64,000 nt of DNA from NCBI RefSeq assembly GCF_002270415.1, contig NZ_NNRI01000021.1:523625-587624 (forward strand). Reading direction: 5' to 3'. Source of the stretch: Mesorhizobium sophorae (lineage in GTDB: Bacteria > Pseudomonadota > Alphaproteobacteria > Rhizobiales > Rhizobiaceae). The position numbers and the translations under genes are program-made. The notes below the pieces were generated by a model, which saw only the letters and a list, made by a program, of their open reading frames with translations, was not told the DNA's origin and searched no databases. This document shows, piece by piece, positions 10,992 to 20,591 of this stretch (the stretch's first letter is position 1; the number at the start of each line of letters is the position of its first letter).

Positions 10992-11810
10992 GGTGGCGTC
11001 GCCTTAACTTGGGTTGGGCACGGGATGCCCCGATGTGGCCTCTTCACGCGGCTGTCGACAAAGCGATTTGCCTCCAGACCGCCATAGCGGCGGCTCGAAT
11101 GTCGCGGTGATCGGCGGCTATCAGATGTTTCCGGTGAAGATTGAAGAGGTTGGCGATCGGGCCATGGATGGAAACGAAGCGCTGGCATTGTCGTGCCGAC
11201 TTGAACCGGATCATACCTCGTTCTCGCCGCCGAACTGCCAGATGAGAATTCTCCGCTCGGTTATTCAGCCCCTTATGCGATCGATGCTCGACACCTGGCA
11301 TGATTTCCCTTTGGCCGCATCGTAGGATCTGAGCTTGTCGGGGATCATGACGCGCGGCGTGATGCCTTGCCCTTTCAGCAGCTTTCGCATCAGCTTCAAG
11401 GCCGCCTTCTTATTCCGGCGGCTCTGGATCAAGGCATCGAGAACATAGCTATCGGCATCGACGACCCGCCACAGCCAGAATTTCTTGCCCTTGATAGCAA
11501 CGACCATTTCGTCGAGATGCCACTTGTCGGCAAAACTGCCCCTGGACCGCCGCCGGATGGAGCGGGCATATCCGCGGCCGAACTTGGCAGCCCATTCCGC
11601 GACAGTCTGGAACGAGACTTCGATGCCGCGCTCGGCCAGAATATCTTCCACATGACGCAGGCTCAGTGGAAATCGGAAGTCGAGCCACGCCGCATGCGCT
11701 ATGATCTCGGCAGGAAAACGATGACGCTTGTATCGGAGCGTCATAATATCGGTGGGCGGGTGCGGGCTCATGCCCGTAAAGTCCGCCGAAAATGTTAAGG
11801 CGACGCTACC
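10992..11810 (-). mobile_element. IS6-family element, copy A
   Basis: The 819-bp unit is bounded by 17-bp imperfect inverted repeats, GGTGGCGTCGCCTTAAC at 10992-11008 and its counterpart ending at 11810. It encodes one IS6/IS26-type transposase on the minus strand. A second copy in the opposite orientation, split by an IS21, lies at 24209-28458. No 8-bp target duplication is visible around this copy. Confidence 0.85.
11044..11771 (-). pseudogene. IS6-family transposase, frameshifted (copy A)
   Basis: The DDE transposase begins at MSPHPPTDIM or ten codons later at MTLRYKRHRF. It has the catalytic Asp in WHLDEMVV and continues to DKLRSYDAAK near 11310. There the frame ends as GKSCQVSSIDRIRG at 11265, while the next frame continues as IMPGVEHRSHKGLNNRAENS to 11044. 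This is a one-base frameshift just before the catalytic Glu region. The split copy at 24.2-28.4 kb carries the same frameshift, so both descend from one already inactive element. Confidence 0.85.
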
Positions 11811-12391
11811 TCTTCTTGCCATCATCGATCGACAGGCCGAGATCACCGTCGCACAGACGCTCCTCGCTCTTATCGATTCGGACTTCTTGACGACAAACGT
11901 CACCGAAGTCGTTCTTCCCCTCGATCGAGATCGTCCATTCTATCGCCTTCAACGCCTCCTTGAACAAAGGCGACGGTGATGGCCAATCGGCGCTAACAAG
12001 TCATATCCGCACTGAAGCCAGAGAAATTACCGGTGTCCTCTGCCGCCATTCCGCGGTTTGCCTTCCCGAGCTCACCCACGTCTTTGGCCGGCTCGACCCG
12101 GCCAACGCCATGACGAAGTCAGTCCTGAAAACGGTCGAGGACACGATCGGCGATATTCCAGGGCGGCGAGCCGCGGTGTCCCAGTTTACTTTTGCGATTT
12201 GCCAAAACGCTCCCGAAAGTTCGAACGGCAATCATTGCAACAAGACTGCGAAATAAATTTCGCAGATCTTAACACCGCAAAGTCGCTGACGATTGTAGCC
12301 TCGGGGCAAGGTCCGAGGTCAAGCGACGGCTGCAAAGATGCCGAGAATCCGCCGGACCGCCGCAGGCACGCATTGAAGGAGTCCACAGCCA
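11811..12391. other. intergenic region upstream of ATP-grasp gene
   Basis: This stretch of 581 bases between the IS6 copy and the ATP-grasp gene has no gene I can support. A TTG-initiated frame at 11960-12256 gives a 98-residue product of unknown kind and weak credibility. An 18-bp palindrome lies at 12247-12264. No sigma54 -24/-12 motif was found here. Confidence 0.4.
12247..12264. promoter_or_regulatory. 18-bp palindrome, candidate operator
   Basis: TGCGAAATAAATTTCGCA is a perfect inverted repeat (8-bp arms, 2-bp centre) about 127 bases before the ATP-grasp start codon. It has no T-run, so an operator is more likely than a terminator. The binding protein is unknown; the neighbouring GntR regulators are the obvious candidates, by inference only. 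Confidence 0.4.
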
Positions 12392-13636
12392 ATGGCAAAA
12401 GCGCTGATCCTGATTGGAGGCACGGTAATGGGCACGGGTCTGCTCTACGTCCAGACTGCTCAGCGTCTCGGCCTTCAGCCAATTACCCTTTCGGCCGATC
12501 CAAGTCGGTATGACCATTTCGCGGCGAAAGGGGTTGAGACAATCCGTGTCGATACAGACGATCTGGATGGGCTGATCCGCGAATGTTCCCGGCTCCGAGG
12601 GACCTATGAGATCGCTGGCATCACGAGCGCTGCGGATTCGTTTTATGCGACAGTTGGCAAGCTCTGCCGTCATTTCGATCTGGCGGGGCCGAACCCGGAA
12701 GCTATTGAACAATGCTGCGACAAGTACGCTCAGCGTCAACTTCTCGCGGCCTCAGGCGTTCCGATACCTGCTTATCGCTTGGCGGCCAATGCAGCGGACG
12801 TAGAGAATTCGGCCGCAGAGATCGGGCTGCCGGTGATAGTTAAGCCTGCGGTGGGCAGCGGCAGCGTCGGTGTCCGATTGTGCCGCACTGCCGACGAGGT
12901 AGCCGAACATACGGACTACCTGTTGGGCGGCAAGCACATCTGGCGGTCTTCGCCGCGGATACTGGTCGAAGAATTTGCACAAGGCCCCTATTATTGCGCT
13001 GAGGTAATGGGAAATGAGGTCATTGGAATTGGTGCCAGCGTTTTCGGTCCCCCACCGTATTTCGTCGCTCGGGAGAGCATCTTTCCGGCCCCGCTGACTG
13101 AGGACGAGCACGAGCGTATCGCCGATATATCGCTGAAATGTTTGCAAGCTCTCAGCCTCGGCTGGGGCCCTAAATGCATTGAATACCGGTGGACGAAGCG
13201 CGGTCCAGTCGTCATCGAGGTCAATCCGCGTCTTGCGGGTGGAACCAATCCTCGACGGGTTCACTTGGCGTACGGTGTCGATCTCATCACCGAACACATC
13301 AAGCTAGCTATCGGCGAGGAGTGGGACTTGCGGAGAAGGCATTCGCACACTGCAATGGCGCGGATCCTAGTTGCTGATCGCGATGGCATCCTCGATTGGA
13401 TCGGCGGCGACACTTTGGCGGCTGCCATACCAGGTGTCGCAGAGGTCAAGTGGTATGTTGAACCCAAGATGCCGATCGTCAAGAAAGGCGATTACCGAGA
13501 CTGCATCGGACATGTCATCGCCGCTTCATCCAGCCGTGTTGATGCCGAGGCGATACTTCAGCGTGCCGTCGATTTAATCGATTGGTCGATCACGCCATTT
13601 CCAACCCCTGGCGAGGAACATCCTGCGGGCTGCTAA
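12392..13636 (+). CDS. ATP-grasp domain ligase
   Basis: 414-residue ATP-grasp enzyme (carbamoyl-phosphate-synthase/L-amino-acid-ligase type). The N-terminal Rossmann-like region reads ALILIGGTVMGTGLLY. The central ATP-binding region has LPVIVKPAVGSGSVGV (glycine-rich loop, about residues 145-160). The catalytic/metal-binding end is VIEVNPRLAGGTNP (about residues 274-287). Such enzymes use ATP to activate a carboxylate and join it to an amine, making amides or dipeptides. The start has an AAGGAG site. It stands alone on the plus strand, separated from the SDR operon only by the IS1380/intron insertion, so it probably belonged to the same pathway. The substrate is unknown. Confidence 0.87.
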   Translation: MAKALILIGGTVMGTGLLYVQTAQRLGLQPITLSADPSRYDHFAAKGVETIRVDTDDLDGLIRECSRLRGTYEIAGITSAADSFYATVGKLCRHFDLAGPNPEAIEQCCDKYAQRQLLAASGVPIPAYRLAANAADVENSAAEIGLPVIVKPAVGSGSVGVRLCRTADEVAEHTDYLLGGKHIWRSSPRILVEEFAQGPYYCAEVMGNEVIGIGASVFGPPPYFVARESIFPAPLTEDEHERIADISLKCLQALSLGWGPKCIEYRWTKRGPVVIEVNPRLAGGTNPRRVHLAYGVDLITEHIKLAIGEEWDLRRRHSHTAMARILVADRDGILDWIGGDTLAAAIPGVAEVKWYVEPKMPIVKKGDYRDCIGHVIAASSSRVDAEAILQRAVDLIDWSITPFPTPGEEHPAGC

Positions 13637-13809
13637 CCCGCTTGATGCACGGCGATCGGCTTTCGGCGGCCTGCATCGGCGATCTGGCCGCCCTCGGAGT
13701 GCATTTTGACAAGCCTCGTCGGGCGCCGGCGATGATCCGTCGTGATGGAAGGCGGGGGTTTGCGGGTTGAGGTCGGCGGGTTTGTTTCGGGACGTCTGCG
13801 TCCCATCGT

Positions 13810-15198
13810 TTATGTCGCGAGTTGCGGGATGCGACTGAGGACGATGCGCAGGATGCGCTGGTCGGGGCAGGACGTCGGCAGGTGCAGGCGGATCTGGGTT
13901 TTCATCTCGACCACGCGGGCGGCGATCTTGATGAGGCGCAATCGCAGCGTGTCGAATTGGGCGACGGCAAGCTCGAGCGTTTCGGCATCGCGGCGCGCAA
14001 GCCCCACATCAACCAGTAGGCGCCGGCATGCAGGAATAGCCGGAACTGGTTGGCCGTCGCTCTTGTGCAGGAGGTGCGGTCGGCGGCGAGATGCGTCTTC
14101 CACGACTTGATGTGGTTCTCGGCAGCGCCGCGCCGGCAGTAGACATCCTCGTAGAGCGCCTTGGCCTTGCCACTTGCAAGGTTGGTGACGATGAAGCGGG
14201 TATCGGCACCTTGGGCGCCGACCTCGACGCGGGCGATGATGCGCTCTACGCGGCTCCAACTGGCGGCGCCATCCAGGAACTCCTTGAAGCGGCGGACCTT
14301 GTTCGTCTTCGATGACACTTCAAAACGCGCCATCGTGCTGCTCTCCAGGTCCGCGACATGCTTGCGCAGGGTCGTGGTGGGCGCCACGCCGAGGATGAAG
14401 TCGACATCGTTGGCGCGGCACCAGTCGATGACCTGCGGGCTGCAGTAATGCCCGTCGGCCCGGATAAGGATGCCGGTGTTCGGCCAGTTGCTCCGGATCG
14501 CCCGCACCAGGCGGCGCAGGTGGGGGCGGATTTCAGCCCCGCTCGGCCGCTTCGCTGGTCGCAGGACCGCACCGACGAACCGGCCGTCGCCATCGAACAC
14601 AACAATCGGCTGGAAGCCGTATTCGTCGTAATGGGCATTGAACAGCCGCAATTGCTGGCCGCCATGCACGGCGTCAAAAGTGTCGTCAATGTCGAGCACG
14701 ATCCGCTTCGGAACCTGGCGGAAGGAAGAGCAATAGAGGTCGACCATCGCACGGGCCCATAACGACCAGTTCCCGCACGCCAGGCAGGTTCTCCAGCCGG
14801 CACATCGTCGATTGAGAGGCCAGATCCCGACCCGAAGGCAGCGCATCCTGGGCCATCTTGAAGATCGGATCGCAGCGCAGCCGGTTGGCGTCGTTGCCAT
14901 CCTCGTAGCCGGCGGCAATCATCTTCATGCGAAAGCCGATCATATCGGCCACGCTATGGATGACCTGGTCCGGGCAGCGCGGATCATCGATGCAGCGCGC
15001 CAGACGCTCGGCGACACGCAGCCGCTTTTCCACCTCGGCCAGAGCCAGAACCCCACTGTTGGACGACAGCATGCCGCCGTCGAAACGGGCGATCACGGAC
15101 TTGCCACCGACAGATGACAAACCGGCCAGCGGCAGCGTAAGATCATTCATGGCGGGTGCGGTCTCCGGGAAATGGTTCGGATCGGCTTCGACAACCAA
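13810..15198 (-). pseudogene. IS1380-family transposase, copy 2, two frameshifts
   Basis: A nearly complete IS1380 transposase in three frames. The N-terminus (MNDLTLPLAGL ... LENLPGVREL) runs to about 14760. There one extra base, compared with copy 1, shifts the frame. The middle part (VDLYCSSFRQVPKRIVLDID ... RGAAENHIKSWKTH ... ANQFRLFLHAGAYWL) runs to about 13990. The C-terminus (LELAVAQFDTLRLRLIK ... IRLHLPTSC) finishes in a third frame at 13810. The catalytic region is present but split, so it is inactive as read. The left terminal repeat of the element was not found. Confidence 0.85.
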
Positions 15199-15244
15199 AT
15201 CCTACGTCATTTCAACGGCTTGCACCACATCCGCCAACCCCCCC

Positions 15245-17170
<1,926 letters not shown>

Positions 17171-17322
17171 TGAATTTTCCGGGCTAATTGTCGCCTGACA
17201 TAAGAGTCCTCTTTGATTGCGGTCGTTTTGGTCAAGATGCGGCACACCGCTGCGGTAAGAATTCTAATTATTTACCCAAGGCTGCCTTCGGAACCGATCG
17301 GCCTGCATGATGACGACACAAA

Positions 17323-17338
17323 TGTCGTGAATTCGACA
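17323..17338 (+). promoter_or_regulatory. NifA-type upstream activator sequence (TGT-N10-ACA)
   Basis: TGTCGTGAATTCGACA fits the NifA site TGT-N10-ACA exactly, and the inner bases are palindromic. It lies 63 bases before the -24 element at 17401, on the same face as the operon starting at 17469. The nifH gene in this window has a similar site (TGTCGTGGACCCGACA). Confidence 0.72.
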
Positions 17339-17400
17339 TTAGAGCAAAACCGACGTTTTATTAGCCGGGGTATCATATTGTTTTAAAAGGGCCTTTCGCT

Positions 17401-17416
17401 TGGCACGGCACATGCT
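17401..17416 (+). promoter_or_regulatory. sigma54 (-24/-12) promoter of the SDR-aldolase-SerC operon
   Basis: TGGCACGGCACATGCT matches the RpoN consensus TGGCACG-N4-TTGCW with one mismatch (A for T at the first base of the -12 block). GG and GC have the required 10-base spacing. Transcription would begin near 17428, about 40 bases before the ATG at 17469. Confidence 0.75.
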
Positions 17417-17468
17417 TTCTTCTCTGCAGCGGTGTCAAGAAGCTTGGCGATGTTAATTGGGTGTAAAA

Positions 17469-18233
17469 ATGGATTTAGGGCTTGACGGCAAGGTGGCAAT
17501 GGTCGCGGCCGCCTCCAGCGGCTTAGGGTTGGCCACAGCTGAGGAGTTGGCCAACGAAGGCTGCCGCCTGTCGATCTGTGGGCGGAATCCGGAGCGGCTC
17601 GAAAGAGCAGTGGATCGGTTGCGAAAGAAGGGCACCCAAGTGCTGGCGCGCGTGACCGATGTGACCGACTGCACTGATGCAGCAGCTTGGGTTGCCGAAA
17701 CAGCGGAGCGTTTTCGGTGTATCGACATCTTGGTAACGAATTGCGGCGGCGTCTCTGCCGGACCTCCCTCGGCCATGACGCCTAAGGATTTTCACGACGC
17801 ATTTGACCGAGTGCTTTTACCTTCGATAAATCTAGTTACGGCGGCCCTGCCATATCTGCGGCGCTCGCCGGCGGGGCGAATCTTAATGCTCGCTTCCGAG
17901 GCTATTGTACGGACCCCAGTGCATTTCGCGCTGTCGGGCGTCGCGCGAGCGGGGCTCGTGCCATACTGCCACACGCTCGTACAAGAATTGTCGGGGGAGA
18001 GCATCACCGTAAACGTGCTCGCTCCTGGAGCACACAGTACGGCCATTCATGAAGTCAATCGCCTCGGCGACCACGCTGCAGCCATCCATGCGCTCGAGGA
18101 TAGGACCCCTGCCCGACGCCTTGGCGATCCCTCGGAATTCGCAGCAGTTGCTACATTCTTGGCCAGCGCTCGCGCGGCCTATGTCAGCGGTGCCCTGATC
18201 GTCATCGATGGAGGGCTGAGTGCAACCGTCTGA
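17469..18233 (+). CDS. SDR-family oxidoreductase without canonical active-site Tyr
   Basis: Short-chain dehydrogenase/reductase fold, 254 residues from the ATG at 17469 (a TTG 12 bases earlier is possible). The cofactor loop is AAASSGLGLATAEEL (about residues 14-28). NAG is replaced by NCGG, and the C-terminal IVIDGGLS is present. The usual YxxxK catalytic pair is missing: the place reads HFALSGVARAGLV, as in an SDR subgroup that has LSxxxRAG there. Its chemistry is therefore uncertain. It is the first gene of the sigma54/NifA-type operon. Confidence 0.82.
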   Translation: MDLGLDGKVAMVAAASSGLGLATAEELANEGCRLSICGRNPERLERAVDRLRKKGTQVLARVTDVTDCTDAAAWVAETAERFRCIDILVTNCGGVSAGPPSAMTPKDFHDAFDRVLLPSINLVTAALPYLRRSPAGRILMLASEAIVRTPVHFALSGVARAGLVPYCHTLVQELSGESITVNVLAPGAHSTAIHEVNRLGDHAAAIHALEDRTPARRLGDPSEFAAVATFLASARAAYVSGALIVIDGGLSATV

Positions 18234-18260
18234 ACAATTCGTCGGACTAGGAGCCGTCGC

Positions 18261-18632
18261 ATGTACGAAGCCAACGCAAACAGAGCCGTCATTGCTCTTG
18301 GCCCTTCAATCCCAATGCATGTATTCGCGATCGTGCTGAGCAGGGATCCGCAAACCGGCCGACGCCCCCGCCTGACAGTGGGGGTCGATCTCTCACAGCT
18401 CGATCCGGGTTATTGGCATGAAGTGAATCCGGAAGAGCTAGCTGATGCAGCTGAGCGAGGCGAAGCAGCTCCTTTCGACGCGCCATTTATTATTCCGAAA
18501 CAGTCGATCTCAATCCCACACACGCCTGGATTGGAGCGCATGAGGCGATGTTCCGCAATACGAGAACCCGCCCCTCTTGGGATTTGCATCACGCTGTCTT
18601 GCCCGCTGAACGATGAGCTTGACTTGGACTAA
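18261..18632 (+). CDS. hypothetical protein in NifA-type operon
   Basis: 123 residues, preceded by a clear AGGAG site, lying 27 bases after one SDR gene and 35 before the next in the same direction. No family was recognised. It is soluble in character, rich in proline in the second half (FDAPFIIPKQSISIPHTPG), with no signal peptide or membrane segment. Its position in the middle of an operon supports a real gene; an accessory or small enzyme role is possible. Confidence 0.6.
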   Translation: MYEANANRAVIALGPSIPMHVFAIVLSRDPQTGRRPRLTVGVDLSQLDPGYWHEVNPEELADAAERGEAAPFDAPFIIPKQSISIPHTPGLERMRRCSAIREPAPLGICITLSCPLNDELDLD

Positions 18633-18667
18633 ACCAAAAAATCATGGCTGGGAGTAGGTAATCTATT

Positions 18668-19474
18668 ATGCCTCATATAACTCGCGATTCTTCAATTGGC
18701 GCAGACGGATACCAGGAAATCTTCGGAATTGATGGCAAGGTAGTCTGCATTTCAGGCTCGAGCCGCGGTCTGGGGAAGTCACTCGCCACCTGCTTTGGAC
18801 GATTGGGGACGAAGGTAGTCCTTTCCTCGCATAATAACGAAGAGCTGGCTGGAGCAGAGGCCGAACTTGCGGGTCAAGGAATCGAGGTGACGGCTATCCG
18901 CGCTGATGTGCGGTCGCACGAGGATTGCAAGGCACTGATCAGTGGCACGGTCGACCGGTTTGGGCAGATCGATGTGATGGTCTGCAACGCAGGCACAGAC
19001 ATCATCAAGCCAGCGCATTCCTATGAAGAGCAGGAATGGGACGAAATCGTCGATACCAATCTGCGTGGCTACTACTATTGTGCGAAGTTTGCCGCCCAAG
19101 CAATGCTGGATCAAGGCGGCGGCAGCATCATCATGACTTCTTCGGTCGCCAGTTCGCTTGGCATACCGGGCCTAGCTGTCTATGCTGCGAGCAAGGGAGG
19201 CGTCAATCAACTGACGCGCACCATGGCGGTAGAATGGGCCGATAAGGGTATTCGTGTAAACGCCGTTGCGCCCGGCTTCATCAACAACTTCATGGATGGG
19301 GTGCATCCTGATCTCGATACCCCTTATCAGCGCCGCGCAATAGAACTCACTCCGATGCGACGCCGGGGCAATTTGCCCGAGTATTTCGGACCTTACATCT
19401 TCCTCGCGAGCCCAGCTGCATCGTTCGTGACAGGCGAAATTCTCTATGTCGATGGTGGCTACTCCGCGAGCTGA
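18668..19474 (+). CDS. SDR-family oxidoreductase (3-oxoacyl-ACP reductase-like)
   Basis: 268-residue classical SDR. The NAD(P) loop CISGSSRGLGKSLA lies at about residues 28-41. VCNAGTD is at the NNAG position, the catalytic Ser is in MTSSVASS, the catalytic pair is in VYAASKGG, and the C-terminus reads EILYVDGGYS. It presumably reduces a keto group or oxidises an alcohol on the pathway intermediate. It has the intact active site that the first SDR lacks, so the two may form a pair. The downstream aldolase starts 46 bases after its stop. Confidence 0.9.
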   Translation: MPHITRDSSIGADGYQEIFGIDGKVVCISGSSRGLGKSLATCFGRLGTKVVLSSHNNEELAGAEAELAGQGIEVTAIRADVRSHEDCKALISGTVDRFGQIDVMVCNAGTDIIKPAHSYEEQEWDEIVDTNLRGYYYCAKFAAQAMLDQGGGSIIMTSSVASSLGIPGLAVYAASKGGVNQLTRTMAVEWADKGIRVNAVAPGFINNFMDGVHPDLDTPYQRRAIELTPMRRRGNLPEYFGPYIFLASPAASFVTGEILYVDGGYSAS

Positions 19475-19520
19475 TGCAGGATGCTTCGATGTTGTAGCGG
19501 TATTTTTAGGAGGCTGGGCA

Positions 19521-20543
19521 ATGCTAAACACAATACCAGATGACGTAAACATCATAGACTGCACCTTGCGCGACGGTGGCTACTACACAAATTGGGATTT
19601 CGCGCCGGAACTGGTGTCGGACTATGTCGCCACTATCAACACTCTCCCGGTGCGGATGGTCGAGCTGGGGCTCGTTGGGAAGCCGGAGAGCCACGGTTAT
19701 TTCGCCAGTGTGACGAGCTCTAAGGCTGAACGGGTGGCAGCTAATCTCCTCGTCACGGCATGCGTGATGATCGATGCCAAGGATGTGCTTGCGAGCGAAA
19801 TGCCTATAAGCCTTGCCGTGATCCGCCTGATAGAAGGACTAGTACCCGGGCATATCACGACCGTCCGCGTCGCGGCGCATTACAGCAAGTTGGCTGCCTG
19901 CTCGAACATTTGCGCCGAGTTATCTCACAAGGGCTTCCGTGTGTTTTTGAATCTCATGCAGATCGATTCGGCAAATGCTGCGGAAGTTGAGATGTGCCTG
20001 AAGGAGGTAAAGCAGATCGACACCATCGACGTGCTTTATATTGCCGATTCCTTTGGCTCTATGAAGCCGACCCGCGTTCAGGAATTAATCAGCCGGTTTG
20101 CGGACCGAATTGAACCCGACATTGGATTCCACGGCCATGACAACCGCGGATATGCGCTGGTCAACTCAGTTGCCGCCGCGATGGCCGGAGCGAACTGGAT
20201 TGACTGCACCATGGGGGGCATGGGCCGGGGCGCAGGAAATACGGCCAGTGAGCAGCTCTTACCGCTTCTCACTCACCTCGAAACATCCAAGGAACGGGCA
20301 CTCCTCGAGCACGTCTTGCGTCACTTCGATCCGCTTCGCAAACGGTATGGCTGGGGCAGCAGCGCGACATATCAATTCGCGGGCTCAAACTTCATCCATC
20401 CGTCCTATGTTCAAAAGCTTTGTGAAGGTGGGGCTTTGTCTGACGCCGGAATTATCAGGCGCCTTTCGGACCTTCGCGCCGATGAACGGATGAGTTTTGC
20501 TGATGAAAAGCTGTCGGCTCTGATAGCCCAGGACATCGGCTAA
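19521..20543 (+). CDS. DRE-TIM metallolyase (HMG-CoA lyase / hydroxy-oxovalerate aldolase-like)
   Basis: 340 residues from the ATG at 19521, which has a strong AGGAGG site; the frame opens earlier (19446) but overlaps the SDR. The TIM-barrel signature DCTLRDGGYYTNWDF (about residues 12-26) carries the catalytic Arg-Asp pair. The metal-binding histidines are in FHGHDNRGYAL, and the loop TMGGMGRGAGN is glycine-rich. Members make or break carbon-carbon bonds next to a carbonyl using a divalent metal. No CoA-specific feature was recognised. In this operon it would form or cleave the carbon skeleton. Substrate unknown. Confidence 0.85.
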   Translation: MLNTIPDDVNIIDCTLRDGGYYTNWDFAPELVSDYVATINTLPVRMVELGLVGKPESHGYFASVTSSKAERVAANLLVTACVMIDAKDVLASEMPISLAVIRLIEGLVPGHITTVRVAAHYSKLAACSNICAELSHKGFRVFLNLMQIDSANAAEVEMCLKEVKQIDTIDVLYIADSFGSMKPTRVQELISRFADRIEPDIGFHGHDNRGYALVNSVAAAMAGANWIDCTMGGMGRGAGNTASEQLLPLLTHLETSKERALLEHVLRHFDPLRKRYGWGSSATYQFAGSNFIHPSYVQKLCEGGALSDAGIIRRLSDLRADERMSFADEKLSALIAQDIG

Positions 20544-20591
20544 TCGCAGATATCTCTGTCGAAGAGCCCTTTTCCCAACTTAGAGGAAGCC

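Noticed and set aside
12421..12445. GGCACGGGTCTGC at the ATP-grasp gene start as a sigma54 promoter
   Set aside because: It is inside the coding sequence and the GG-GC spacing is 9 rather than 10 bases.
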